The position numbers and the translations under genes were made by a program. The notes below the pieces were generated by a model that did no database searches, was not told the DNA's origin, and worked only from the letters and a program-made list of their open reading frames with translations. DNA of 64,000 nt from Flammeovirgaceae bacterium UBA5008 (GTDB lineage Bacteria > Bacteroidota > Bacteroidia > Cytophagales > Cyclobacteriaceae). Below are positions 25,819 to 35,005 of this stretch, piece by piece; the first letter of the stretch is position 1; each line of letters begins with the position of its first letter. The stretch is taken from positions 19,904 to 83,903 of the forward strand of contig DGYK01000063.1 in the NCBI GenBank assembly GCA_002398365.1. Direction: 5' to 3'.

Positions 25819-26362
25819 TTTGCTCCATGCAATTTTTTAAATTCCGTTTTCCGTTTTGGATATAACTCTTTACCTGATTCATATCAAAGCCGGTCAACTC
25901 AGCTACTTCTTTGTAACACTTCTCCTCCAAAAAGAAATGCCGCACACATTGTTGCTGTTCCGCAATCAAGGCTTCAATACACTTTTCCAATTTACTAAGA
26001 TTTCCCTCCATTTCGGGCTCCTCTTCCAGATGCAGCAGGAACTGGTTTTCCACAAGCTGCGGTGATATTTCTTCTGTAAATCGACCTTTCCTAGCACGAA
26101 GCTGCATTAAACACTGATTTCGGGCCGTAACATACAACCAGCTTTTAAAATTTTCTACCTCATGTGTTCGCAGGGTAGTCACCAGTTTCTCAAATAGTTG
26201 CATCACCCCATCCTTCGCTTCATCGCGGTCTTTCAGGTATTTGAGGCAAACTCCATACACCATGGCCGTGTAGCGTGCATACAACTGGCCGGCAAGCGCC
26301 ACCTCACCCGACTCTTTATAGAGACGTAGCAATTCTGCATCAGATGGGGTTTGGTTTTGCAC
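25811..26362 (-). CDS. ECF RNA polymerase sigma factor
   Basis: 183 residues with sigma region 2 (DRDEAKDGVMQLFEKL and FKSWLYVTARNQCL) and a C-terminal region 4 helix-turn-helix (CYKEVAELTGFDMNQVKSYIQNGKRNLKNCM). The start is GTG at 26362; a stop lies two codons upstream, and no good ATG exists. The last 8 bases overlap the anti-sigma/TonB gene start, which predicts tight stoichiometric coupling. It is divergent from the VWA gene with an 81-base gap, a likely shared regulatory region. Confidence 0.88.
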   Translation of the reverse strand: MQNQTPSDAELLRLYKESGEVALAGQLYARYTAMVYGVCLKYLKDRDEAKDGVMQLFEKLVTTLRTHEVENFKSWLYVTARNQCLMQLRARKGRFTEEISPQLVENQFLLHLEEEPEMEGNLSKLEKCIEALIAEQQQCVRHFFLEEKCYKEVAELTGFDMNQVKSYIQNGKRNLKNCMEQND

Positions 26363-26443
26363 GCCTCAATATAAAATATTTTACCACTTGTTGTGGAATT
26401 CCCTTTGCTCCGGCATCTGTAAGAAAAATTAAAACTAATCTGT

Positions 26444-28321
26444 ATGAAAAAATACGTAATCATTCTGGCGGTTTTGCTGATTGCTTCGATGGGGTTTATT
26501 GCTCCCGAAGAAAGAACCATCAGCGGTAAAGTAACTTCTGCCGAAGACGGAAGCGCATTACCCGGAGTAAATGTAGCTCTGAAAGGAACAAAGCTTGGGA
26601 CTGTAACCGATGCTCAGGGAAACTACCTGCTCAAAGTTCCGCATAGCGGAGGTATCTTGGTCTTTTCATTCATTGGATTAAAAACCCAGGAGGTTGCCAT
26701 TCGATCGAAAAACAGAATTGATATTTCGCTTTCGCTGGATGTGAGTCAATTAAGTGAAGTGGTCGTAACTGCACAAGGTAGAGACAAAAAGAGTATTCGC
26801 GGTTTTCTAAATGGAATAGTAAGTCATAATGCTAAACCACAGACAAGTTATTCGCTTTACGATAAGGAAATTGAAGACGCGTACTCAAACACTGAAGAAT
26901 ACGAAGGAATCAGTGAAAATGGTTTTCACGATCCATTGAAAGATCCGCTCTCTACGTTTTCGATTGATGTCGATGCCGCTTCTTACAGCAACATTCGCAG
27001 ATTCATTCATTTAGGCCAGCGCCCTCCCAAAGATGCCGTGCGCATGGAAGAGATGATCAACTATTTTGATTATGACTATGCTCAACCCAAAGGTGAAGAT
27101 CCATTCTCCATCACCACCGAAATTTCCAGCGCTCCCTGGAACCCGAAGCACAAACTGGTTCACATCGGATTACAAGGAAAAAATATCGCGAAAGACAATC
27201 TTCCTCCTTCCAACTTGGTTTTCCTGATTGATGTTTCGGGATCGATGAGTGACGAAAATAAACTGCCTTTATTGAAAGCTTCTTTTAAGTTATTGGTGGA
27301 GCAATTGCGTGAGCAAGATCGTGTGGCGATCGTAGTGTATGCCGGTGCCGCAGGCTTAGTTTTACCAAGCACCTCCGGCAGCGACAAAAAGAAAATCATT
27401 GAAGCCTTAGAAAATCTACAAGCAGGCGGATCAACTGCCGGTGGTGAGGGTATCCGTTTGGCGTATGAAATTGCCAAAGAGAATTTTAAAAAGGGAGGCA
27501 ACAACCGGGTGATCTTAGCTACGGATGGCGACTTTAACGTAGGCGAATCCAGCAACGATGCCATGGAGAAATTAATTGAATCCAAAAGAAACGATGGCAT
27601 TTTCTTAACCACCCTCGGCTTCGGTATGGGCAACTACAAAGATTCTAAAATGGAAGTGCTGGCCGATAAAGGAAATGGCAACTACATGTACATCGATTCC
27701 ATTTTGGAAGCTCAAAAAGCACTTGTGAATGAATTTGGAGGCACTTTGTTTACCATTGCCAAAGATGTGAAACTTCAAATCGAGTTTAATCCGGCCAAAG
27801 TAAAATCGTATCGCCTGATTGGCTATGAAAACCGAATGCTGAAAAGTGAAGATTTCAATAACGATAAAAAAGATGCGGGTGAGTTAGGCTCCGGTCACTC
27901 CGTGACTGCCTTGTACGAAGTGATTCCGGTAGGCGTAGAAAGTAGTTTTGATTTAGTTGACGCTTTAAAATATCAGCCTGCGAAAAAACAAGAGCCTGTT
28001 CAAGTAACGAAGTCTGATTTTAGCAATGAGATTCTCACCGTAAAATTTCGCTACAAAAAACCCGATGGAGATGTGAGTAAACTAATCGTTCATCCATTGG
28101 TAGACCAGCATGTAGCACTCGATAAAACATCTGACAATTTCAGATGGTCGGCTGCAGTAGCAGCATTTGGAATGATCTTACGTGAATCGGATTATGTAAA
28201 AAATTACTCCACTAGCGAAGCCATCCAATTAGCACAAAGTGCCAAAGGCAAAGATGTAGAAGGGTATCGGATTGAATTCATTAATCTGATGAAATCAACT
28301 CCGGCTGTGGCCATGCGTTAA
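26444..28321 (+). CDS. von Willebrand factor A domain protein with carboxypeptidase-regulatory module
   Basis: 625 residues: signal peptide (1-19), CarboxypepD_reg-like domain (about 25-110, ending LSEVVVTA), the N-terminal domain of YfbK-type proteins (PLSTFSIDVDAASYSNIRR), a VWA domain with MIDAS D263xS265xS267 and TDGDFN, and a DUF3520-like C-terminus. The VWA site should bind a divalent metal and a protein ligand. It would be periplasmic or surface-exposed. The regulatory module is strongly similar in order and wording to that of the anti-sigma/TonB protein across the divergent promoter, suggesting common origin and perhaps a shared partner. Confidence 0.9.
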   Translation: MKKYVIILAVLLIASMGFIAPEERTISGKVTSAEDGSALPGVNVALKGTKLGTVTDAQGNYLLKVPHSGGILVFSFIGLKTQEVAIRSKNRIDISLSLDVSQLSEVVVTAQGRDKKSIRGFLNGIVSHNAKPQTSYSLYDKEIEDAYSNTEEYEGISENGFHDPLKDPLSTFSIDVDAASYSNIRRFIHLGQRPPKDAVRMEEMINYFDYDYAQPKGEDPFSITTEISSAPWNPKHKLVHIGLQGKNIAKDNLPPSNLVFLIDVSGSMSDENKLPLLKASFKLLVEQLREQDRVAIVVYAGAAGLVLPSTSGSDKKKIIEALENLQAGGSTAGGEGIRLAYEIAKENFKKGGNNRVILATDGDFNVGESSNDAMEKLIESKRNDGIFLTTLGFGMGNYKDSKMEVLADKGNGNYMYIDSILEAQKALVNEFGGTLFTIAKDVKLQIEFNPAKVKSYRLIGYENRMLKSEDFNNDKKDAGELGSGHSVTALYEVIPVGVESSFDLVDALKYQPAKKQEPVQVTKSDFSNEILTVKFRYKKPDGDVSKLIVHPLVDQHVALDKTSDNFRWSAAVAAFGMILRESDYVKNYSTSEAIQLAQSAKGKDVEGYRIEFINLMKSTPAVAMR

Positions 28322-28340
28322 ATCAAAAAAAACAATAATA

Positions 28341-28377
28341 AAAAAACCCGACTAGTCAGATAGTCGGGTTTTTTTTT
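28341..28377 (+). terminator. Rho-independent terminator after the VWA gene
   Basis: Perfect 14-bp stem AAAAAACCCGACTA (28341-28354)/TAGTCGGGTTTTTT (28361-28374), a 6-base loop and a T run. It ends the VWA transcript and separates it from the glycosyltransferase cluster. Confidence 0.92.
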
Positions 28378-28407
28378 GACTGAATTGCAGCTAATTTGCC
28401 AGACTAA

Positions 28408-29334
28408 ATGAATTCGCTGTCCGGCCCAAGTGTTTCCATCGTGCTCGCCACCTATAATGGTGAAAAGTACTTGCGCGAACAATTAGATAGCCTTTTTGCA
28501 CAAACCTATCCGCTATTAGAAATCATAGCGGTGGATGATTGCTCGTCCGATTCGACTGTTGCGATTTTAAGAGAATATGCGGCAGCACATCCCATTTTGC
28601 ATATCTTTCAAAATGAAGTCAACCTTAAACACAACCGCACTTTCGAGCGCGGCATTCAGTTGGCTAAAGGAGATTGTATTGCGATGTGCGATCAGGATGA
28701 CATTTGGCTGCCAGAAAAAATTTCGTCACTCATGGCCCAATGGTTGCCCGATAGTTTATTGATCCACTGCGATTCTGAATTTATTGATGCTGACGGAAAA
28801 AGCATGAATCGAAAGATATCGAGCATTAAGAATCTGCAAACGTATTTGTCACCGGTTCCATTTATCATTGGAAATACGGTAGCAGGACACGCGGCTATCT
28901 TTCGCAAAGAATTAATCAAAACTATTTTGCCATTTCCTTCCATTGTGATCCATGATTGGTGGATGGCATTTATCGCAGCCACGCAAGGGCCAGTTCAATA
29001 TGTAGATAAACCACTGATTCTATACCGTCAACACGCGGGGAATGTGATTGGCGCTATCAAAGTGAAAGGGCAGAAAAAGAAAAAAGATAAGTCCGAGCTA
29101 CAGCAACGCATTCGCGAGCGGATAAAGTTATTCGCTCAATCGTGTCCGGAAAATCATGCAGCTAAAAACTTACTGAATGAGTTGGCTCGCAGCTATTTGA
29201 GCTTTAGCTTATCAAATAATTTTTTACGAATGAATCTTTTCTTTGCTCATCAAGAACAATTATTAGCCACTAAAAACCGATCACCCTTTCGCAAGTGGCT
29301 CTTTTGTGTGAAAATGTTCTTCACGGTTCAATAG
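28408..29334 (+). CDS. Family 2 glycosyltransferase
   Basis: 308 residues. The GT-A fold opens with VSIVLATYNGEKYLREQLD, then VDDCSSDST, and the metal-binding acid cluster CDQDDIW. The pattern resembles rhamnosyltransferase-type GT2 enzymes that add sugars to surface polysaccharide. It opens a cluster of glycan genes that runs to 34363. Donor and acceptor are unknown. Confidence 0.88.
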   Translation: MNSLSGPSVSIVLATYNGEKYLREQLDSLFAQTYPLLEIIAVDDCSSDSTVAILREYAAAHPILHIFQNEVNLKHNRTFERGIQLAKGDCIAMCDQDDIWLPEKISSLMAQWLPDSLLIHCDSEFIDADGKSMNRKISSIKNLQTYLSPVPFIIGNTVAGHAAIFRKELIKTILPFPSIVIHDWWMAFIAATQGPVQYVDKPLILYRQHAGNVIGAIKVKGQKKKKDKSELQQRIRERIKLFAQSCPENHAAKNLLNELARSYLSFSLSNNFLRMNLFFAHQEQLLATKNRSPFRKWLFCVKMFFTVQ

Positions 29335-29393
29335 CCTGTTCCCATTTTCAGCCTGATATTTTAGTACATTTACGGCACCAAAATCTATCCTGC

Positions 29394-30191
29394 ATGGCAG
29401 TCTACGGCAATCAACGCTATCTCAAGTTATTTGAAAACGTCAGTAATACTCGGATCTATTTCTTAGATAAAATCAAAAAACAATCTGAGTTAGTTTTTAT
29501 CACTAAGCCCATTGCCATTAAAGTACGCGTGCCGCGCAGGCTCATGCTCATCTTCAAAGAAATTTTCATGTCTGATGTATATAGCATTCATGAACTGGCT
29601 AAAGGATTGAATGAAAATTCTGTGGTGCTGGATATCGGTGCCAACGTGGGCTTTTTCAGTGTGCTACTCTTATCCAAAAAAAACATCAAGAAGATTATCG
29701 CCTTTGAACCTATTCCGGTTAACATTCAAACACTTAAAAAGACCATCGCGGAAAATAAAGTGCTGCAAGAAAAATTAGTGCTGCAAGAGAAAGCAGTGAC
29801 CGGCCAACCGATGGGCGATCTTACTTTGTTCTTGGACAGTGAAAAAGAGTTAACCGAAAATGCCTCTGTCTTCTCCGGCTTCGAATCCACACACGAACAA
29901 AAATTAGTAGTTCCTAGTATTTCACTGGCTCAGATTTTTCAAGAAAACAATCTTGATCAGGTAGATTTTGTCAAAATGGATTGTGAAGGAAGTGAGTTTG
30001 ATATTCTATACAACACGGAGTCTTCGCTATTGAAAAAAATCAAACACATGATTTTGGAAGTACATGATCTGGATGATGCCAAAAATAATACCGAATACAT
30101 GAACTCTTTTTTGCAGTCGCATGGGTTTACTACCACCTATTACCGACTGAGTGCGAAATCTCATGTGATCAATGCGCATCAGAAAGCGTAA
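29394..30191 (+). CDS. FkbM-family methyltransferase
   Basis: 265 residues from the ATG at 29394; the frame opens further upstream inside the glycosyltransferase gene, but that extension has no homology-like content. SAM motif I is LDIGANVGFF and the FkbM motif is VDFVKMDCEGSEFDIL. FkbM-type enzymes commonly O-methylate sugars, which fits the surrounding glycosyltransferases. Only 3 bases separate it from the next gene. Confidence 0.88.
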   Translation: MAVYGNQRYLKLFENVSNTRIYFLDKIKKQSELVFITKPIAIKVRVPRRLMLIFKEIFMSDVYSIHELAKGLNENSVVLDIGANVGFFSVLLLSKKNIKKIIAFEPIPVNIQTLKKTIAENKVLQEKLVLQEKAVTGQPMGDLTLFLDSEKELTENASVFSGFESTHEQKLVVPSISLAQIFQENNLDQVDFVKMDCEGSEFDILYNTESSLLKKIKHMILEVHDLDDAKNNTEYMNSFLQSHGFTTTYYRLSAKSHVINAHQKA

Positions 30192-30194
30192 CGT

Positions 30195-31040
30195 ATGTTA
30201 AAGGTTCTATTTTTAGCGAAAGCCGATCGCCCCGACTACCTCTGCGATATGATCTATCACGGGCTCAAAACAACAGAAGGCATTTTGGTGGAAGAAGTGA
30301 ATACCCCTCACTACATGTATAGCTATTACATGGCTCAAGGGGCATTGTATGGCAAAGGTTTTACGATGTATTGTCATCTCAAAAGTTATCCAACCTGTAT
30401 ACCTGTGCCGGAAATGAAACGAAGAGTAGAGAAAAAGTACTACGACTTCATTATTTACGGCTCTATTCACCGGTTTGAAAAGTATTATGATTTAATCACT
30501 TATCACTATTCAAAAGACAGAGTTATTACCGTAGATGGTGAAGATGAGGATCGTTTGGACCTTCGGTTTGCGCAAGATAGTACGTATTATAAAAGGGAAT
30601 TGAGTGTTGAAAACGCACTGGTTAAACCAATTACTTTTTGTATCCCTGAATCATTAATCGTACAAAACGTCCCTGCCAAAACAAAACGAGTGGCACACAT
30701 TGTACCCGGTGATTTATCCACGTACATTTTTGATCGGGTAGAAGACTATTATCAAGACTATCAAACTTCTGTTTTTGGCATCACGCGAAAAAAAGGTGGT
30801 TGGGATTGCCTGCGCCATTACGAAATTTTAATGAATGGCTGCATTCCTTACTTTATTGACTTGAAGAGTTGCCCACGGCTCACGATGCATCAATTGCCAA
30901 AAGAACTGCTTTTAGAAACAAACGAACATTACAAAAAAGGAACCGACTTCGATCATGTTCAATACGAGCAGGAATTATTAAACTACACCCGACAGCATCT
31001 CACTACGAAAAAATTAGTGGCGTATCTGCTACCGCGTTAA
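30195..31040 (+). CDS. Conserved hypothetical protein in glycan cluster (possible glycosyltransferase)
   Basis: 281 residues, no signal peptide and no membrane helix. I do not recognise the family with certainty. The C-terminal part (GGWDCLRHYEILMNGCIPYF near 200-220 followed by a PxLP-type segment) resembles the donor-binding half of exostosin-like and GT-B enzymes, where a G..R.YE.L..GCIP pattern precedes the nucleotide site. It is tightly packed after the FkbM gene, which supports a role in the same glycan. It overlaps the convergent FkbM gene by 4 bases. Confidence 0.6.
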   Translation: MLKVLFLAKADRPDYLCDMIYHGLKTTEGILVEEVNTPHYMYSYYMAQGALYGKGFTMYCHLKSYPTCIPVPEMKRRVEKKYYDFIIYGSIHRFEKYYDLITYHYSKDRVITVDGEDEDRLDLRFAQDSTYYKRELSVENALVKPITFCIPESLIVQNVPAKTKRVAHIVPGDLSTYIFDRVEDYYQDYQTSVFGITRKKGGWDCLRHYEILMNGCIPYFIDLKSCPRLTMHQLPKELLLETNEHYKKGTDFDHVQYEQELLNYTRQHLTTKKLVAYLLPR

Positions 31041-31762
31041 ACTCGGCTATCCCGGAAATAGCCATTGATGGTTGAAAAACATTCCAGAACATATCCATTA
31101 TCCTTCAAATATTTCACGATCGGATCATCGTTATTTTCCGAAAGTTTAAATTCATGGATTTCAATTACAATAAACCGAGGACGGTATTTATTCAGATTCA
31201 CCGACATCAAAGCATGGAGGTCGTGTCCTTCAACATCAATACTAAGTAAATCAATGGCTGTTCCTTTCGGCAGGTGCTTGTCGAGAATGGTTTCGATTCG
31301 CTGCGTTATCATCTTCACTTCCCGATTGAACTCCCAATGTTTTTTCCATTCCTCCAATTGATGCTGATCAATCGTGGAAACAGCCGGGACTTTATCGGAA
31401 ATATGGAAAGTCACTTCTTTTTCTACATCTGAAACTGCCGCATGTACAACGGTATCAAAAGGACGCGCTTTCCTAAACTTTTGACAGAGTCTTTCATTTG
31501 CATCCACACAGATACCGTTCCATCCGGATAAGTATAGGAAAAATGTATTTGAAAAATAGATCGGTGTGTTGCAACCAATATCTACATAAACGCCATCCTT
31601 ACGCTCACGCAACAAAAACTTCAGCACCGTATCTTCTCCGGTTTGTGAAAAATAAATATTTGCCTCATTCGCCATCATTTTCTTTATCAGAATGAGAAAA
31701 CTAAACCGAAGGGCTGCTAAAAAAGGTAGTTTTTTAAATAACTTTGCGAAGGTAATCTTCAT
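31037..31762 (-). CDS. FkbM-family methyltransferase (second copy, opposite strand)
   Basis: 241 residues. Motif I is VDIGCNTPIYFSNTFF and the FkbM motif is LLSIDVEGHDLHAL. A hydrophobic N-terminus (LPFLAALRFSFLILI) may be a membrane anchor. It belongs to a different FkbM subgroup from the one at 29394. It is convergent with, and overlaps by 4 bases, the gene at 30195, so the single minus-strand gene within the cluster may be separately regulated. Confidence 0.87.
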   Translation of the reverse strand: MKITFAKLFKKLPFLAALRFSFLILIKKMMANEANIYFSQTGEDTVLKFLLRERKDGVYVDIGCNTPIYFSNTFFLYLSGWNGICVDANERLCQKFRKARPFDTVVHAAVSDVEKEVTFHISDKVPAVSTIDQHQLEEWKKHWEFNREVKMITQRIETILDKHLPKGTAIDLLSIDVEGHDLHALMSVNLNKYRPRFIVIEIHEFKLSENNDDPIVKYLKDNGYVLECFSTINGYFRDSRV

Positions 31763-31826
31763 GTAGATTCGTGGCTATGATTCTCAGGTGTGAAGATAGC
31801 TTAAATATTAACTTGAAAAGGATCCA

Positions 31827-32639
31827 ATGCCGAACTCTGCTTCTCTTTTAATCTCGACCTATAATTGGCCCCAGGCATTAGAGCTCTGTCTCCTCAGCGC
31901 TTTGGATCAAACGGTTTTGCCAGGAGAGATTCTGATTGCGGACGATGGCTCAACGGAAGAAACCAAATTACTGATTCAAGACCTTCGAAAAAAAACAACA
32001 GTGCCTATCAGACACTTCTGGCATGAAGATATTGGCTTTCGCAAAACCATTATTCTCAACGAGGCCGTTCGTCATAGTCAGTTCGATTATATTATTCAGA
32101 CTGACGGTGACATTCTTTTGCATCGCAGGTTTATAGAAGAACATTTGGCAAATGCCAAAGAAGGGTTTTACCTGCGTGGTAGCCGTACCTTGATTGATGA
32201 GCCAACCACGAAAGAATTAATCAGCTCCAAAAATTACCTGATAAATTGGCTGAGCAAGGGAATCAAAAATCGTTTCAATTCCATCCACAATCGTTTCATT
32301 TCCAAAATATTTATGCTTTTCAACAATCCCCATTCCATCGAAGGCGTGAAGGGCTGCAATTTTTCTTTTTGGAAAAAAGATTTCGTGGGGGTAAACGGCT
32401 TTAATACCGAAATTGTTGGTTGGGGAAGAGAAGACAGCGAATTAGCCATTCGATTAATCAACAATCAGGTGTACAAACAACATCTCAAATTTCAAGCAGT
32501 TTGTTTTCACTTGCACCACACTATCTTCTCTCGTGATAGGGATGAACGTAACATGAAAATGCTGGAAGCAGCCATTCAAAACAAAACAGTATGGGCTGAA
32601 CAAGGATATACACAAACAAATCCGGTAATTGAGTATTAA
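31827..32639 (+). CDS. Family 2 glycosyltransferase with galactosyltransferase-like C-terminus
   Basis: 270 residues. GT-A N-terminus LISTYNWPQALELCLLSALDQ, then DDGSTEE and the DxD at TDGDILLH. The C-terminal GWGREDSELAIRL is the signature of the Glyco_transf_7C domain, found in chondroitin-polymerase-like and galactosyl/GalNAc transferases. It is the first gene of a plus-strand run of three, and its stop overlaps the next ATG (TAATG). Confidence 0.88.
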   Translation: MPNSASLLISTYNWPQALELCLLSALDQTVLPGEILIADDGSTEETKLLIQDLRKKTTVPIRHFWHEDIGFRKTIILNEAVRHSQFDYIIQTDGDILLHRRFIEEHLANAKEGFYLRGSRTLIDEPTTKELISSKNYLINWLSKGIKNRFNSIHNRFISKIFMLFNNPHSIEGVKGCNFSFWKKDFVGVNGFNTEIVGWGREDSELAIRLINNQVYKQHLKFQAVCFHLHHTIFSRDRDERNMKMLEAAIQNKTVWAEQGYTQTNPVIEY

Positions 32640-33499
32640 TGAAAGTTGCAGCACATATTCCATTCTTTTTTGTCGAATCAAGAATTACATACCTCCGGCA
32701 AGTGGTCGACCATTTGCAACGCATTCCGGCAGAGATAGATATTTTCATCTACACCAATAATCATTCCGTTCGTAGCCATTTCGCACAACCCAATGTTTTT
32801 ATCCAGTATTATGGATATTCGAAACATGGAAAAGTCGCGTACTTCAATGGATTGTGGAATCGCCTCGGTCTCACTTCGCTGGTTCACCCCTACTACCTGA
32901 CTTGGGAAAATCGCAAAGTGATAGAGAAAAATCTGAATAATTACGATGCTCAGCTTTATTTAGAAGACGATATCTGTTTTACAGCCGAAAACTTCAATTA
33001 CTGGCTTACACACAAAGATGTTTGCTATCAAAATGATTTCAATTTGGCCTTTTTACGTTTTGAAGAATCCAGTCAACAAACCAAGTTTTTAACAGATCTT
33101 ACGGCTGTCCCTGAAAAAGTGATAGAACTAAACAATCTATTTTATCTATTAAACGATGTAAATCCTTATGGTGGATTTTGGATTTATGATCGGAACGAAC
33201 TCATTCGCTTTAGTCAATCGCAAGAGTGGCGATTTAATTTTGATGGATTTCCAATTCGTGAAAAATCGGCTATTGGATATCATTCTTTACAGATGAATCG
33301 TTTTCGGGGCAATCTCATTCCGCGGGTAAGCTACGATGCTCATACCGGAATAGCTAAGTTGCCAACTAGTTGTTTGGTACATCATCTTCCCAACACCTAT
33401 ATTGGTCATTCCCTCTTTTGTAAAGTTAAAGTGGAGACTTCTTCAGACACCAGCTTTACATTACTTGATACATCAAAAACTTCGTCCAAAAAAAGTTAA
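32639..33499 (+). CDS. Hypothetical protein, possible GT-A-type glycosyltransferase
   Basis: 286 residues, soluble. No confident family. An acidic LYLEDDICF segment near residue 103, preceded by a segment like the nucleotide-binding half of GT-A folds and followed by an extended aromatic-rich region, would fit a metal-binding DxD-like site. It is flanked by two clear GT2 genes and coupled to the upstream one by TAATG. The last 25 residues are a low-complexity Ser/Thr/Lys tail. Confidence 0.6.
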   Translation: MKVAAHIPFFFVESRITYLRQVVDHLQRIPAEIDIFIYTNNHSVRSHFAQPNVFIQYYGYSKHGKVAYFNGLWNRLGLTSLVHPYYLTWENRKVIEKNLNNYDAQLYLEDDICFTAENFNYWLTHKDVCYQNDFNLAFLRFEESSQQTKFLTDLTAVPEKVIELNNLFYLLNDVNPYGGFWIYDRNELIRFSQSQEWRFNFDGFPIREKSAIGYHSLQMNRFRGNLIPRVSYDAHTGIAKLPTSCLVHHLPNTYIGHSLFCKVKVETSSDTSFTLLDTSKTSSKKS

Positions 33500-33502
33500 A
33501 AA

Positions 33503-34363
33503 ATGAAAGTAGCCGGTTTTACAATGGTGCGCAATGCGGTAAAGTACGATTACCCCGTAGTGGAAGCGATTACTTCGGTGCTTCCGCTTTGCGATGAGTT
33601 TATTGTAGCCGTTGGCAATTGCGAAGATGAAACTTTGGCCTTGATTGAAAGTATCGGGTCTACTAAGATAAAGATTATTCACACCATTTGGGATGATACG
33701 CTTCGCGAAGGCGGCCGCACTTTTGCCTTAGAAACAGACAAGGCGTTTCAGGCGGTAGCCGCTGATGCTGATTGGGCCTTTTACATTCAAGCCGATGAAG
33801 TCATTCATGAAAAATACCATGATGCCGTGCGTCAGGCCATGGTTAAATACAAAGACAACCGCTCGGTAGAAGGGCTCCTTTTTCATTACAAACATTTTTA
33901 TGGTTCGTATGATTACGTGGGCGAATCGTGGAATTGGTACAGAAGAGAGATTCGAGTAGTACGGAACGACAAGAATATTTTCTCTTATCGCGATGCGCAG
34001 GGATTTCGCAAGAAGCCCAATGAAAAGTTGCACGTTAAACTGATTGATGCCTACATCTACCATTACGGTTGGGTGCGCGATCCGCGAGCGATGGTTCGAA
34101 AGCAGCGTGCTTTTACCAGCTATTATCATGATGACCAGTGGCTGGAAGAGAACTTAGCCAAAGCCAGTGAATTTGATTACAGCAACATCGACTCGTTAGA
34201 ACTTTTTACCGATACGCATCCGGCCGTAATGAAAGATCGGATTGCCCGCAAAAACTGGAAGTTTGACTTCGATGTATCGAAGAAGAATTACTCGTTTAAA
34301 GAGCGGGTAAAGCGGTTTTTTGGCTTTCGTATAGGCGAATACAAGAATTACAAAATCGTTTAA
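33503..34363 (+). CDS. Family 2 glycosyltransferase (WaaE-like)
   Basis: 286 residues. N-terminal GFTMVRNAVKYDYPVVEAI with CDEFIVAVGNCEDET (donor side), and the acidic site in YIQADEVIHEKY (Q-D-E version of DxD). This is the GT2 subgroup related to LPS core glucosyltransferase WaaE, lacking membrane segments. It closes the glycan cluster, 46 bases before an ECF sigma gene. Confidence 0.85.
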   Translation: MKVAGFTMVRNAVKYDYPVVEAITSVLPLCDEFIVAVGNCEDETLALIESIGSTKIKIIHTIWDDTLREGGRTFALETDKAFQAVAADADWAFYIQADEVIHEKYHDAVRQAMVKYKDNRSVEGLLFHYKHFYGSYDYVGESWNWYRREIRVVRNDKNIFSYRDAQGFRKKPNEKLHVKLIDAYIYHYGWVRDPRAMVRKQRAFTSYYHDDQWLEENLAKASEFDYSNIDSLELFTDTHPAVMKDRIARKNWKFDFDVSKKNYSFKERVKRFFGFRIGEYKNYKIV

Positions 34364-34409
34364 ACTTCACGTTCCAGAATCGGGTTTCCTTTACTACTTT
34401 TACCGGCTC

Positions 34410-35003
34410 ATGGAATTGGAAGAAGAAGTACCCAAGCAAAGCTATTCAGAAAAAGAGAAAGGCGAGATCTTCAATCAGGAGTTTCTGCCTCATATCCATT
34501 CGATGTATAACTTCGGTTATCGCCTTACGCTTGATCGCGATGACGCAAAAGATCTAGTGCAAGACACCTATCTAAAAGCATATCGCTTTATAGAATCATT
34601 CCAAAAAGGAACTAATGCGAAGGCATGGCTGTTCCGCATCTTGAAAAACAGTTTTATCAACGATTACCGGAAGAAAAGCAAAGAACCGGCTAAAGTTGAT
34701 TATCAGGAAGTAGAAACTTATTATAATTCAGAAGAGGTAGACCGACAAATCACCCCTGACCTGCGCGTGGAATCGCTCAAAGACATGATTGGGGATGAAA
34801 TTTCGAATGCCTTGAACTCATTGGATGTTGATTTTAAAACGGTGATTATACTGTGCGACCTGGAAGGATTCAAGTACGAGGAGATGGCCAAAATTTTGGA
34901 TATCCCCATTGGCACCGTGCGCAGTCGACTGCACCGAGCCAGAAATCTACTAAAAGAAAAATTGAGCGAATACGCCAAGTCAATGGGTTATAATAAAGCT
35001 TAG
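34410..35003 (+). CDS. ECF RNA polymerase sigma factor, conserved sigma-gmk-nadD operon
   Basis: 197 residues: region 2 with DRDDAKDLVQDTYLKAYRF and AWLFRILKNSFINDYRK, and region 4 with YEEMAKILDIPIGTVRSRLHRAR. It is followed 2 bases later by a zinc-type anti-sigma factor, then gmk and nadD, an order that recurs in Bacteroidota. The target regulon is unknown. Confidence 0.9.
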   Translation: MELEEEVPKQSYSEKEKGEIFNQEFLPHIHSMYNFGYRLTLDRDDAKDLVQDTYLKAYRFIESFQKGTNAKAWLFRILKNSFINDYRKKSKEPAKVDYQEVETYYNSEEVDRQITPDLRVESLKDMIGDEISNALNSLDVDFKTVIILCDLEGFKYEEMAKILDIPIGTVRSRLHRARNLLKEKLSEYAKSMGYNKA

Positions 35004-35005
35004 CT

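Noticed and set aside
27160..27633. 157-codon open frame on the minus strand inside the VWA gene
   Set aside because: Fully antisense to a well-supported conserved gene, low-complexity translation, no start signals.
29295..29393. Upstream extension of the FkbM methyltransferase
   Set aside because: Lies within the glycosyltransferase gene and its 3' gap, with no conserved content; the ATG at 29394 is preferred.
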